From Lineus longissimus (taxonomy: Eukaryota; Nemertea; Pilidiophora; Heteronemertea; Lineidae): a stretch of DNA of 64,000 nucleotides. Below the pieces are notes generated by a model, which saw nothing but the letters and a program-made list of their open reading frames with translations, was not told the DNA's origin and ran no database searches. The position numbers and the translations under genes are program-made. Of the stretch, positions 23,901 to 38,900 are shown one piece after another. The stretch covers positions 3,532,001-3,596,000 of the forward strand of contig NC_088316.1 of NCBI RefSeq assembly GCF_910592395.1, in the 5' to 3' direction. How positions within the stretch are numbered: position 1 is the first letter of the stretch; every line of letters starts with the position of its first letter.

Positions 23901-26900
23901 AGTTTAAACCATGATGAAAAACTGGAAAACCCCTCTGTGTAAAAATAGTTTGACGTCACAAGGCTAGCCAACCAATCAGGCCATTGTTTCGTCAACCAAT
24001 CATTTTCGCACCTCGCACTTCGTCCCTTTCAGGCGCAGTGTATGCCAACTGAAACGGAGCGCAGCACAGCAGATTTGTGAAGGGGATAAACGTTGAACGC
24101 GACGGTTGCTTGAAAGAGCGTAATGTTAAGTGTTTGGGTAGAAAATTGGGCCCCGATTCGCACCGGCCTGGTGAGGGAGAACGGCGTATCCACAAATAAC
24201 TCCATATTTTCTTATCAGTTATAAATCATCTTCGTCAGATTCCAACTAGATTTAATGTCTTAGCGAGGCAGAATTTTTAAACACCCGGTATAAAAAAAAA
24301 GTAGCGGATTATATTGTCCAATCCGCTATGTTGTAACTTTTAGCAAGCCCTGTGCTATCATTCGTCAACAAACGCTAACGGAAAACCTTCCAAAGACGAT
24401 GTAAAAAAGCGATGCCCCACTAACTCCTACAACCCACTACTGGGTGAAACAATAAAGATCGAGACACTTTTCATTTTTAGTAATTCCCATACAGATTTTC
24501 AATAACTCATCCACACGAAGCTGACATCAATGCCATTGTTTGACCTTAGCTTCGTGTGGCCTAAACCTTTTAATTGTTCTTGTGGGAGTTAATTAAAAAT
24601 CGAAAGTATCTGTCTCGTGTCGCCTAGTACATGTAGTTACTAATAACGCCGGTGGTAGAACAAGTTGAAAAATAGCAGAGTATGTCGGGAGAGTATACTA
24701 TCAACACCTTGAATCCGACAGTACCGAGTTTCGACAGTACTAGGTGATACAAAAAAGATCATATACTTTTCATCTTGAAAAAAGTCCAAAGCTATATATC
24801 TAATGTTACCAAATTTTTGGTAAAAATCAAGTTTTATATTTGGGAATTTTTTCAAAATCAAAAGTATATAATCGTTTTTGTATCACCCATTTTTCGTGAC
24901 TGCGTATGTACATCGAAACTCATGCAAAATACCGTAAAAATAGCCTGCGAAGTACGGTTAACGGTTTGGTAAAAAAGCCGCACTTGTTTTTTTAAGATTC
25001 TTCAATACAGTTGGTCTTTCTGGAGCCAATTAGAAGTGTATAAAACAGTGTTTACAAGACAAAGACCCGGTTTGTTTTAAGGCATTGAATTTCACTATAC
25101 ATGTTCAAGACGTTTTTTCTTCAGTTGCACAGTTTTTGTGTGTGGATCACTAATCAATTGCGGTTCGTATCACCCGTGTTCCATCATAATTTAAAAACGT
25201 ATATGGATGATGATTATTTCCTTACACTATTGATAACGCCAGAGTTATGTTTCGACAGGCTTTACAGCATAACTTAGAGAACTCGTGTCCGAAGCTTGTT
25301 TCATTTGATACATAACGCCGATTTGTTTGAATATTCAAAGCACGGACTGACTGGCGTACATGCACTGCACTGTAAACTGGCAAGTTCACTGCAATCACCG
25401 AAGAGTCTACTTGTGGTGTTATATTGATTTCGTGTAAAGTTTTCCATGCAACTAAATAGAAGAAATTCCTACTTTAGGACCGGACAAAATGATGTTCTAA
25501 TAGGCAGGTTTCGCAACCCTTACGGATGAACGATTATGTACGAAGGGGTATTTCATCAAGTCCTGTGCAAATTCAGTTGCGGGGAACTCGTAAACCGGAT
25601 TTCATAAGGTTGATGAATGAGGTATCGGGCAAACGTTACGAAATCGACGATAAAATTGATTTACATGTACGCGTACATGTCGTACTCCTCGTAAGGCTTG
25701 CGAAACCTGTCTATATATTAAGTACCTGTAACAAGATCATTTCTTTAAAACTCATGTCTTTAAAACTACTGAACTCTATCGAAACAAAGGGCCAGGTTAG
25801 TTCTTTCAAAACTTTGAAATAAGGAATTGAATTTGAATTTGAGTATGATAATTTGTTGGGTGTAAGCTTATACCCATTAAATATACATTTTACATTGCTG
25901 CCGTATACATTGATAAAGATGTGCTCTACATGTCAAGTTTCATCCCGTTAGCATGCCTGGTTACTGTACCGCTGTATTTCTAATTAACTGTGGGACATAT
26001 AAAACAATATACACGAGCGAACCACCTATTTATTACTCTCGTAGGCCTATATATTGTAACATGTAATCATGGAAAAGTTCAGGTTATTTAAAAAATATGA
26101 CCCGGGTTGGTTCTTGGCCATATCTCATCAATGTCCTTCTATGTATCCATTCCAGCTCAAGCCATCGAGGTCAAAATCATCCTACATATCAACAGCCTCA
26201 GTTCCCTCAGCGAAATAACTATGGTAGGTATGCCTCATTTTTCATTTATTAGGACGCATCGTGGTCCCCTGCTACTACTCTCATATCAGATAGAGTTGTG
26301 CTGTTGTTTTCAATCTGTATCCTCCTCGTCATAATCTGTTGACGTCGTTGGACGCTGCCATTTTTGTTGCGCGACTTTTGGGAAGCTGCTATGGCAGAGA
26401 GAATGTTTCGATATCGTGTACATTGTGGTAAATTTGGGAGAGGGATTCCTAAGTGCGTAGACAAAGATGTCGTCTGATTTTTATTCATTTTGCAATTGCT
26501 ATGTCATTGTTTGTTATCTATGGACCATTGTATCTGGATTAATTTTTAATAGATGGCAAGAACAACATGAGGCCAACTTTTAACGATACGATTGAATTCC
26601 ACGCTAAGTTTCACGTAATCTTTACGTATCCCATTGTATCATTGTGCAACAGATCTACGTCTCTTTGGCTTGGAATAACAATACGTTAGTGTTGTGGAGT
26701 GATGCGATACAATCCTGTGTCGGTATGCGAATACACCGGTGACCATGTACACATGCATTTGACATTGTGAGACAAGATGGCGTCGTCAGATTGGTTCCGA
26801 GGTCATTGCCAGACACTGACCAGACGACATGTTGCCGCAGTCATATCCGGGAACCGTGTATCAGTGGAAGTGATGTTCACGACCAAAATCTGGTTAATTA

Positions 26901-29900
26901 AAAGATTCTTATGCGATATAGAGCCGGAGTTATGAAGTGATTGCAATTAAGCACATTCCGGTGTAGGTGTGATCACGGACGTCTAATCATGGAGTAGCGG
27001 GTCATCTGTGTTCGCAGTCGATGAAGTTATGCGACTGGGCAATAGCGTCCACTATGTACAAACGACAACAGCTATAAAGAAGTCCGTCGTAGAAGAACCA
27101 GCCTATGGTTACTCCAAGAGTCCACGAACATGTTCTTTCGTTACGTAGGGTATTTCAATGAGAATTGGGTATTTTCTCAGTCGGCTGTACATGTACACCG
27201 TCGACATTAAGATGTGCACTTGGCCACCTCATGCGCGGGCTTATGCAACAAAGAATTGTGCCATCGGAATGAATTTCCTGTGATCCCCTGAAGACATGTC
27301 ATACGTAGATTCCCCAGCATCACAAACCTTGACATACATATATCACAAAGACAGCCTACTGATCAATACCTTACTTTGATTTCGGTATAAAGTAATAATT
27401 GGGACGATATCAAAGACAATACGCTTCGCTTCCAACCTTTGCCTTTGCTGTGATGAGGCTTTGTTGACAGTTTGTGAACCCAAGTATGGCAGATAGCTGG
27501 TGCGCCTAATGACCCCGATCTCTTTTGATTTTTAGTGAGCATTGAGCTATTTTAGCAGACTTGACTCCCAAGAGAATCGGCTTGAACTTTAGTGCAAATC
27601 CGCCATTGCTCACATCATTGGTGCCACAGTCTTTATCTTGTAAGTTTTCTAATAGCGTCAGGAATGTGCCGAAATTACCCAGCCAACCTACTACAGGACA
27701 GGACAGAAAAAGTGTCCCATCCTCGGCCCTCCCTGTCACTCCACTGCCCCGTAATATTTTATTGAAGATTTTCCCTTCAAATTTCTTGACAGAAGAGCTT
27801 ACAGATTCCTCACCTGTATAAGCTTGCACAATGTAACTAAAACATTATAAGGGCCTCCATCAAAGTGGCAACCACCCAAAAAAATATCTAGAATAGCATT
27901 CCGCGAAGTTACTATTTATAGCTCACAAGGTCATTTGAATAAGACATTGATGACGTTTTAGTCACGCGACAGTCGGACATCGACACTTATTTCTACGCAT
28001 CTGAGCTTATTTCAAAGTCAATTATCTTTGACCCTGCATTGTTTTTAGCATGAATGATACCAAAGAGTCAGAGAGAGAAATATTTAGAACAATTATGTAG
28101 TATTTCCAACACTCGGACATGTGCCGGATTGAATCTAACTGCCCTAGTTAGAAAGCCTGAATCCATTACGAAACCGCATGTTTGTCCGACATTGCCTGTA
28201 ATTCAGCGATGGGGAAATAGAGGGCAGCAGCTGCAGTGACATCATTATCGCGGAATGCTATTCAACATCATGGTAATATGAAACGTGTGAAATAAAAATT
28301 AGCTCTATTCCACAGGATCGGTTACAAGCCAATTGTGACGAATGGTCTCCTTTTAAATATTTGGGGTGGCCCTTATAAGGGCCGTTGGTTATTGAACTCT
28401 AGTGACATTTTACTTCTTCGCTATTTTCTTGGCAGCCGGCTTCTTCGTAGCTTTCTTGGCGGCTGGCTTCTTCGCAGCTGGTTTCTTCGCAGCTGGCTTC
28501 TTCGCAGCTGGCTTCTTGGCAGCTGCTGGTTTCTTCGCAGCTGGCTTCTTAGCAGCTGATGGTTTCTTCGCAGCAGGGCTCTTCGCAGCTGGTTTCTTTG
28601 CAGCAGGCTTCTTCGCAGCTGGTTTCTTTGCAGCAGGCTTCTTCACAGCGGCTTTCTTGACGATGGGTTTCTTTACGACAACTTTCTTGGCAGCGGGTTT
28701 CTTAGCGGCCAACTTGAAGCTTCCGCTGGCACCAGTTCCCTTGACTTGAACGAGTTCGCCGGCAAAGACGCCCTTTTTCAGAGCGAGCTTAACGTGAACA
28801 TCAGCATTTTCCCCGACTTTGTAGTTCCCTTTGATGTACTTGATGATGGCTTGTCTCGAAGATCCATTGCGTTCTTTCAGCGCGTCGACGGCGGCTGCGA
28901 TCATCTCACTGTACTTCGGATGCTCCACTGGCTTCTTGGTGGTGGCGGGCTTCTTGGCTGGTGCGGCAGACATGGTGATAGCAATATATTGTGATTAGCT
29001 TGACGACAAGAGGCTACAATGCTTTCCAACGATGATTGTGAATGATTACCCTTACAGCATTTTCAACCATTATACACCGAGTGCCGACGTAAAAGTGAAC
29101 AAGCAATTGTGTAATCGTTCCGATAGCTGAACACTGAACTCGCCAATCGTTTTATTACAATTTTGTGCTATATCGGCTTTAGCAAATCCTTTTTTACTCG
29201 AAAACCAGCGATCCAAACTTTGATTTTGTTTTGCAGGCGCATTCCTGGATAGTCCTGCTATCTACATCTGAACTAAAAAATTATACCTTCTCCTATAAAG
29301 TAATATATTTCAACAAAACGTGAACGTAATCAGCGAAATATGCTACAAATTCCGTGGGACTATGTATCTAAAACATTTTTTAAAGCCAAAGATAATCATT
29401 CATTTCTTATTTTCTGTAGTTATGTATGTAGAGGAGTTATTAAACTTGAGTTTGGTAGAGTTTGATTTTTGTGGCAATATTTGAAACAAATGTTTTGATT
29501 GGTTTTGTTCGGCAATAAACGCACTGGCAGACGGCGAGTGCGAACATCTTAATGTGTATCGTGTCACGTCGAGTCATTGGTCATTTAATACTAGGCCAAG
29601 CTCAGGCCAACAGAGTTCGAAACATAAATGTTGAATACATTCCTAGATATTTCTAGCTACAAGTATGAGAATCATGGCGCTCTGGTTTATTCTAAAATGG
29701 TTTTCATTTTTTTGGTTTGGTGGTAATTTTGTACCGTGCACTACCACGGGGACATTCTTTCTGTGTATATCATGCTTAGGGTCACCGTGTCTATTCTGCA
29801 GCATTCATTGTATATGTCCCGTCCCTTTATTTACATACCATGAGTGGGAATTCTAGTAATTTTATATATTTGAAGTGTTTGATTTCCACATGTATGTTTT

Positions 29901-32900
29901 GATAATAATGTACCTATATTAATATTCTTGCCTGATGCAGATTGTGTTTTAACCAATAAATGTCATTTGAAGGTCCTAGAGTGACCTGGTGCCCATTCTA
30001 TATGAGATTGAAAGTCGTGTGTCTCTCTATTCATAGCCTTTCTTCCTTGGATTAGCGGGTGGGGGGGGGGGGGCATATGTAGATTTTGGTTTAAAAAATG
30101 GCCAAAAATCGTACGCAAAGACAAGTAAGTAACTGATATAAGAAACGAATGATTATATTAGTTTGCCTAAAAAGTTGTTTTAGATTTGTGAATACGTGGT
30201 TCCACATACTTATAATAATTTTTGATACATTTTGCTGATTAAGTTCGAGTTTCGTTGAAATATATTACTTTATAGAAGAATATATTCATATTTTTAATTT
30301 CATATTTCAGTGTTGTAACGATGTGGAAAAACCACGCTGGACAACGCTGTATGTTTTGCACTAACCACAAAAATACATTAACATTTTGTCGTTGAGCTAA
30401 TGAACATCAAAGAAGTTCGAGTAGTCTAGATTAGTGTAGATTAGCAGCAATCACAAAGACAACTAATTGTAGGGGTGTGCCATGCAGCTGTCCTGTCACA
30501 ACGCCAATGTTCAATGGTCCATGAATGCTACATGTAAGGCCTGATGTGCACGTAATTACTGGTGCTGCAGGAAACCAAAAAGCCGAAAAACAAACATACA
30601 TGTTTTGAAGTTTACCTGCATGCAAATCTGCTTGATTTGGTATATTTTACCTCGAAATCGAATGCACGGGTATGATGCCATATCGTCCATGTCGCCATAT
30701 TGACTCCGGTTATTTTTATAAGTATAATACACCAACGAGCGCACATCCCGGGGCGCACATTTTGCCTATTTTTCGAGACTTATGTGATGCGGCCCGCTTT
30801 TTTCCATGCGGGTGTAGAAGTTTAAAATGTCCTAGGATAGAATGCCCGGGAAGCAAAGGATTCTATTATGTGCTTCAATCTCTGAGCTATTGATGGTCAA
30901 CGTCCCTATAGAACCATATTGTAGAATACAATAGGGCTGGACACTTTTTCCAGGGGGGGGGGCCATTTGTTACTCTTACACCGGCACTTTCTTGGGTAGG
31001 CTGCTCGGTAAGCTGGAAAGCCTGCCATGAATACACCAGACTAAGATAAGATTCTCAGCTAGCTGGGGAACCGATTCTTCAGGGTGAAGTCAGATGTAGT
31101 GACACGAGTATCCGAGTTGTCATCCTGATGGCACCAGAGGTTTTCAATCATACTCTCCGCCTCTCGTTATTTCACTTTTGTATGTTACGCGTAGGAGCCT
31201 TGGCGTAGGAGTATCAAAAACCTGAATCTCTGGATGCAAATTTGTCGACTTAATCGGCTGGAACACAATACCAGAGGTGTTATATTGGCAGTGTCTATAC
31301 CTAACATGACACTTATCCAGTGATAGTCTTAATGTGATGATTTTGTTTATGATGCGAGTATTGAATTACTGTATTTGTCCTGGCGGAGAATGAACCGATG
31401 ACATTTTAGCACGTTTATCGTTTTATTGGGCGAACGATATCGCATTCGTTGACATTTATTTTGAAGGAAAAACATCGTCTCATATCTCGACCGACCTCTT
31501 CTTCGTCGTTCTGATTTTTTATCAGCGTTACGACAAGAATTGTCCAGCACTAACTGCAATGGCGACTTAACCGCGCACATCCGGATAAGCGCCGATGCGG
31601 ACGACTCGCGCTCGCTCATACACTTTTGATACTTGGTATGCTGTGATGTGTCACTAATATGATAAATATTCAGAGCTGATATTCAAGTTTCTCTTCAACC
31701 AACTGGCAACACGGGCCACCTTCAGTGGCATTTGACTACATGAAGTGGACTAGTCGGGCTTGTCTTTGATGCGTTTCCGGCTATTTTTTTGGTCTATTTC
31801 TGGCCTATGGCTTCACCATTTCTTTCAAATCTCGCAGTCAAACATTCAAAATTCTCCTCAAAAACACTCCGGCGCTGTGACATTACCCTCACCTTGTTGT
31901 AATTTATTGTGTTATCAATATTACAAGACGTAGATGTGAGCTCACTGGCCAAATGAAGAGTCGATGAGGGCCGAGCCGGACCTCTGGTAGCCATCAAACG
32001 CCCATAAAGTGCCTGTCAATATGTCGAGATTATATTAGTGTCCAAAAATAGGGGATATTGTATTGAGTTGTGACAGACAGGAATCAGACGGAATTGATCC
32101 ACGTGTCCGTATGTCCTCACTGCCGGAGTGTCTGGGGCGACGAATAGATTTTGACTATAGGCAGATCCATATAGCACAGGTCATGTGGTGATGGACCCGA
32201 AGATGGACAGACCGATTCATTTGGGGGGGGGGGGATATGGGCCGGGGTTTCCAATGGAGTTCAGGTGCGTCGGTACTTGATTCAATATCTTTTACCACAG
32301 AAGTGCTCCCCATTGTAAAGCTTTGGAATGTCCTCTCGGATATATCTCCAGGGAACAAAGGGGTTCTATTATGCGCTTTAATCTCAAAGCTGTGAAATTT
32401 AGCGAAAATTGCACATTTGTCATAATGCTGGACATTCGACCAAGTGTCAATATGGCCGAATTGCCGGAGAGTTAGTCGAGGCGGTTGTCGCCCGAATAGC
32501 ATTCCGCGAAGATGACGTCACTGCAGCTGCTGCCCTCTATTTCCCCATCGCTGAATTACAGGCAATGTCGGACAAACATGCGGTTTCGTAATGGATTCAG
32601 GCTTTCTAACTAGGGCAGTTAGATTTAGTCTAGCACATGTCCGAGTGTTGGAAATACTACATAATTGTTCTGAATATTTCTCTCTCTCTGACTCTATGGT
32701 ATCATTCATGCTAAAAACAATGCAGGGTCAAAGATAACTGACTTTGAAATAAGCTCAAATTCGTAGAAATAAGTGTCGATGTCCGACTGTCACGTGACTA
32801 AAACGTCATCAATATCTTATGCAAATGACCTTGTGAGCTATAAATAGTAACTTCGCGGGATGCTATTGGCGATAACTCCCCGGCAATCCCTGCCTGACTG

Positions 32901-35900
32901 CTCATTAATACGTGGAAGATGAGAATACTTCCCAAAAGTGCTTATAGCAAGGTCAGGTTAAAGCTCGAAACGTGCTATAAGAGTGTGGATAGTATTATCG
33001 ACTCATCCGTTCTTTTGAAAATACCGACAACTCATCACGTCATTTGCTTGTCGTTCATTGAATGAAACTTGCAACAACTTTAAAGGGTAACCCGTGTCAA
33101 ATTTCACCATATGATGTTTTAGCTGTTTTTGACAAATGACTACGTCACTTTCTCATAAATCGGTAAGGTTTTCGAATCGAAATGCACATTTTCAAGAAAT
33201 TGATGGTTTAATCCCGCCCGGACGGCTCGCTTCGATGCCGTTTTCGTTGATGACGTCACAACATGAACATTTTCGCGGTCGCGGCGGTTTACATTCAGCG
33301 ATTTTATAATAAGTCTAATCAAAAATGGAAAATTTGAGCTTTACATTTGTGATCAACAATTAAAAACGGACGTATTTCCGCAAAGTTGTAAATCACATCG
33401 TAGTATCACTTTAAGTGAGAACAGGAAATTAACCACTGACCTGTTTTGCATGTCAAACTGGTCAATTGCGCATCCTCCGCAGGCAGGCAATTTGGACATA
33501 ATTTGGCCAGGAATAATATTTGTGTTAAACGCCGCCAAATAAAACTGTTCAGGGAGATATTGGACAGCAAATCGAATCTGAAGTAATAACGATTACTGTC
33601 AAATACAATACTTGCCCCATGTTGTGCAGAATTTTATATTATTTGAAGATGTCATGTGCAGCCCAACGTTAATGGGATATATTATTGGGAGACGCCTTTA
33701 TCATGTTAGTTTTGACATAAAATTAGAATTGTCAGTTGAGTCTTTGCAGACTCTGGAGTCACCGCCTCATAGTCATATGCACACAGCCATGCATGTTGAC
33801 AAAAACAAAACAAAAACATCGCACTTTCACTTCAGCGAAGCGATGGTTTATGTGCAAAATACGACTGATCAAGGCAACATAAAGTGTCCAGAAGGGAAGA
33901 ACACATTCTTGAAACTCAGCTGCTTTAATTCACTGCCGTTTTTTCTTATTTCATAGCCCATAAACTCCAAATATTAGGTTTTATAGAAAAATGCTTCGAT
34001 GGTGTAGACTAGTCCCTGGTCTTTATCCGTTACGTTCCTCCATATGTGCAGCCATTATGTAATACACAAAACGCGGGGCACCAGTCATCGTGCCGGTATG
34101 GCGAGGTTTATTGGTTAGAAATTTACATGTATTGCGCTATGCATGCCCATAGCACTTTCGCGGCTGGACACCCTCGTTTTATCGATGTTTTGCAATGCAT
34201 TGCCGTGTTCATGTACATATGAAGCTTTCACCTGGGGACGAGAGTTTGCTGGAATAATTTCTTGAGGAGAATAATACCCTAATACAAAAGTCTCAGCCGA
34301 TGGCGGAGACTAATTAGGTGATAAGGTTTAAGTCACAAGGATGTGTATATTTGAATATACAATAGGTTGAAACATTGTTTAACGGCGCCTGCGTTCCCAT
34401 GCGATATTCCCCTGCCGTCAAAGTTGATAACAATGTCTAATAAAAAAAAGGCCGGCGAATTTAGTTTACATCACATATGTAATACCTGTGCATGTAATAT
34501 CCTATTTTTCATTTTTTTGGAATATGGAATAGAGAGCCGCGAGTTTCTTCTCGAAAGGTGGTTAATGCAGAAGCCACCTTAAGCCGTCTATCGAAAGCTG
34601 TGACCACAATACTAGTATTGATGTAGGTGCCACCCGTGCGCATGGACTTTGTGATTCTGTTCTCACGGTTCTTGATCAGGCATGTATGGACTTATGACAA
34701 CTCGTGTTAGGTCACAGTTTTCACTTAATAGACAACGTATTAGTTTTGATGGACTTTCAATCACACCAAAGTTAGTCTACAAAACATTATTACATTGTGG
34801 GTTAAGTGATATTCATTTAGTGAGTTGATCATGCAAGTGAGGTCGATCAATGACACAGGCAGAGTCACTCGAAATTATGTTGAAGCAGACGTCATTTACC
34901 GACTGAACTGTCTCACTTAATTATTTCAGTCACTCTGGTGTCACAAGTTTGTCTTCTAGAGATCCTTCTTATGTTTTCAATGATGCGTTCGCCATCATCT
35001 TGCCGCCATTGCTCTTGCATTCATTGCACTAATTGACGTCAAGCGGCTGTTCAATTTGCGACATAATGTCGTAAAGTGATCTGCAGTATCTTAACATCGC
35101 TCATCAATTCCTGTCGATAAGCTGTCGAGGCACTTTGGGAATATAATTGGCTCGGGAAAAAGCTTTAAAAGTTTTATGACAGGTTTTCCCGATCGTTTAC
35201 ACATTTCATTACAGTTATCTGGTCATCTTTTAAGATCACAATCTATACATGGAGATTTATTGAATCTAATATCTTAAATCTTATATCTAAGTTCTTGATT
35301 CAAATTCAAGACATTCCTATCGCCCAAGCATCCTTCTATCGCGTTCACCTGCTCTGCATTTTATATCAGTTCAGGAAACATCAGATTCAACTACCTCTGA
35401 ACGTAGGCGATAGTGGAATTCAAGTAAAATCCAATTCCTGTGCTTGTTAGAATTCCTGTTGCGTGTGTAAGAATGCTCAATCCAACTACTTACAACGAGA
35501 TCAACACTGTACTGGACGACAGGTGCTACTGAATCTTATTCTTATGTTTTCTGAACGGATACCTCGTGCATGTGTGTATAGGCCATTGTCGGTGCGTCGT
35601 TAAAGCATAAAGAACCAAAGTCATATTCTGTCCACGCCGCAACCAAAGTAGCACACCTCTTACCTAGAAATCGACTGGCCTTTGAACAGTTGCCATCCTC
35701 TCGAGTCATTGGGGGTGATAATCCCCCGATAAGCGCTGATATTTACTTTGATATGACGCCTGTCGATAATCAGGTTGGGGTTTTAGTCGCTGATACCGCC
35801 AGATAATTACATGGTGTAAGCTCTTCAGTCAAATATCCTATCTATTTGTGATCAATATCATCAAAGGGCAGGCGCACTGAGATTTAAATGACAAGTTTGA

Positions 35901-38900
35901 GCATTGGACCCCCGAGAACAACACGACCCGAGCTAGTCAACGCCCTGGTGGACTGCAGTGTGGGGAATCATCAAGCTTCCTGGCCACGGTGTCCTGGCAT
36001 GAGGCGTCTGGTTTATTTTCCCAACTGCGCGCTTTTTGTGCACAGGTTGATGTGGCGAAGGGGTACATGTACTTTCAACGTGTAATGTATTGGAACAATT
36101 GGTAAAAAAAGAGGTGGATAATATCCAACTGAAACAACAGTCGATTGAGTTTGCTGATGTAAAATCACTGACCCGTGTGACCCGATGGACGGACAGAAAT
36201 AAAGCTAAAGATGACGCAGGGGTTTCAGATTTGCTTGTGGGTTGTGGGCCATAAATTTATTATCACCCCTCCACCCTCCACCTTATGCATTGCTAAGAAG
36301 GCTTAGAAATCTTAGGTATCGCCAAGCTTTACCTTGCGTACGTTTTGGACTGTGCGATTAACGAAATCGTGATTTACCTTTGCTCCTTTACCAGAATACG
36401 ATGTATATTTCACGTCGATAAGATGTGAATGATGGTTATTTGTGACAATAAAAGACCTACATCATATATCATCTACAGTGTGAATAGCACTGGAGTACGA
36501 TGGACCAGTTGATAGAAAACCCCATGTGGCGTGAAACACAATACGATTATGGGCGAAAGAGTGGGACAGTGGAGACATTATGGCACGTAGGATGGCCAAT
36601 GATTGGTCATCAGACTTCGGTATATTGAGTGTGGAGTGCACTCCAGTGCTTATTGTCAACCGGTCCCGGTGCAAATTAATGATATTTCTTTGTTTCGGCC
36701 GCATCGCAGTTTTTTTATTTGATGTATGGTCGTCGTATGCTATTTTGGACAAAGAGACTTTATTTCTTCCCGGGATGCTTTGACGGGAATTGTGGCGCCT
36801 CGCAACCAGTATCACCTGAAGCAAAATAATCTGTCGAGACATGGTGTAACTGCTTGCATTCAGTTCCATTATTGGCATTATCTTCGGGGATAGTGGCCCG
36901 TCTAATCAGTCGAGGTAAGAAATGAAGCCATTTTGTTTTGTGACATCATCACCCCTCATCACGTGACATGGAACTCATCCGGAGGAAGTCACATGACCTG
37001 TGATAGCAACCTCGTTTTCTGGTAAAGAAAGAGTCTACTAAATACTATCTAGATCGAGTGCCATAATGATAAATTATCTCGGTCAATGGTGGACATTCTT
37101 CTTTTTCCAGGCGTTCCCATGACGAAATCACCAGTCATCCTAACCTATATATTCGTCATTTCCTATGCTAAAAACATGACTTCGCTAACATTCAAATGGT
37201 TAAATATCCCAGTCCACTGCGACGATGGAACCAGAATTACCCCAGGGCCATTCATAGAGGTATTCTGGTGCTGGTCGCGGCAGCGTTATAGGCTACTTCC
37301 CCCGAAGGTGTTCCAACCACGCTGGACACCCGCGGTCATTGTTGGCGTGTCAATCAGACTCTCATCTGCTAGGCTGCGATATCGTTCGAGGAATTCTCCT
37401 GGATTATTGCCTGTCAGGCTCATAGCTTCATCTCGGCCGACCTCAACGTTTCATATTGCTTATTCTGGCTCGTTCTGGCGACGAAGTACATGCATATGAG
37501 GTGATGCGAAATCAAAGGAGCGTGGATTGAGTCGGCTATCGCCTCCACATGTCTATTCTACATGTAGCTTGAATCTTGGTGTTATCCTACACTGATACAT
37601 GTACGTATATCTGTCTACACAATGGCAATGTTGCAATTTGTATTCAGCACGCATTTACGCAATTGGAAATTCTTCAATTCAATTTCAAATTTCACATTTT
37701 GAGGAACGGCATAGGCCTTTAAGTAACATGTCTTATGCTCGGATTTCGCGAATAACCGCGAATCACAACATCTCAAGATATTTTATTACTGGAAAATCCA
37801 AAACGAATTTCGTAATCCACCAAAATAAAAATCGTGAAGTTAAAAATTTTTAGTGATGGCTTGCAGCCTTACCAGCTTCTTACGACATCGACAGCTCATG
37901 TATCCGGTACTCCAAGATCCATTCCAAGGCCGCGCAAACATCCCCAATAACCAGTTGCCTGTGATACCTGTTTATCTCAGATATCCCAAGGATTCCTTCC
38001 ATTCAAGCCAATCATACGGGTGATCTTCTTGACAAATTGGTGGCCGGGGATGTCTCCACGCGTAAGGCGAAAGACTCTTGTAAGATTAGCACGGAAGTCC
38101 ACGTAAAGCCGACAAACCTCACTAGGGAGTCACGCAAGTTTACAATGACGTGATCGGTTAAAAAAAACTTGACTAGGCGTTATGCTCTGTGCAGATGCTT
38201 TTTTAATATCTCTAAACCGAATTTCTCTGCTATTGACCAAAAACGATTAATCAATCGATTCTTTAATCAATAGCCTTTGGATTGACTAAAAAGAGTTTTT
38301 CGTGACCTTTGTGAAGAAGTCGATTCTCGTCAGATTATCAAGGATATTCAGGTAAAACCGGCAAAGCTCACTGCTATGAACGCAGCGGAATTAATAATCT
38401 GATTTTACTATGGCGACATTTGATTTTTCGGCACACCTCGTGAATCTTACAGATCCGCCTATAAAAATACCGGTGGCGGCGTTCTCGCTCTGGCGCCATG
38501 CTTGGCAACCTGCCAACTTCATTGTGGTCGTCGGTGCAAACCCCGGGTAAAACCACGACTTGCCGCAGTGTTTGGGAGAGTGGCGAGGCCGGTCCACTGC
38601 GTCAGGAGTGTAAACGTTATCAACCTTCATACACAGCCGCTGTGTATGAAGGTTGCGGCCAATTTTGTGGAGCAGGTGGAAAATTTCCTTTTTGGAACTG
38701 TTTCAGTCGTGCAACCTGTTTTGCGCCTGGCTATCTTGCGGGCATTTCGTGAATGTCTTGTAACATAAAAATCTTCTCTTCGTGTCCTCTTGTTGAGCTA
38801 AATGCCACACTGCTGTACAAAATGCATATAAATCACACAGTAGGACTTTCCACGGGTTATCAGCGATTTTACCTCACAGCGAGGAGTCTCGTTGCTCTGG

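Larger units (their letters stand above)
20918..26155 (+). other. Channel intron 1 (5.2 kb)
   Basis: Bounded by GTAAGT and ccattccag. It contains the candidate microexon, the inverted duplication at 23.2-23.4 kb, a possible 770-bp transposon, the 145-bp palindrome, one MITE and small hairpins (24303-24332 around agcggatt..aatccgct; 24513-24559 around cacacgaagct..agcttcgtgtg). Confidence 0.75.

Noticed and set aside
36462-36878. 138-codon minus-strand frame
   Set aside because: Composition is random-like, the opposite strand is partly open too, and no motif or neighbour supports it.
37086-37499. 137-codon plus-strand frame, with a 45-codon protein-like minus frame inside
   Set aside because: No domain, no splice sites in phase with anything, and both strands open; insufficient for a gene call.
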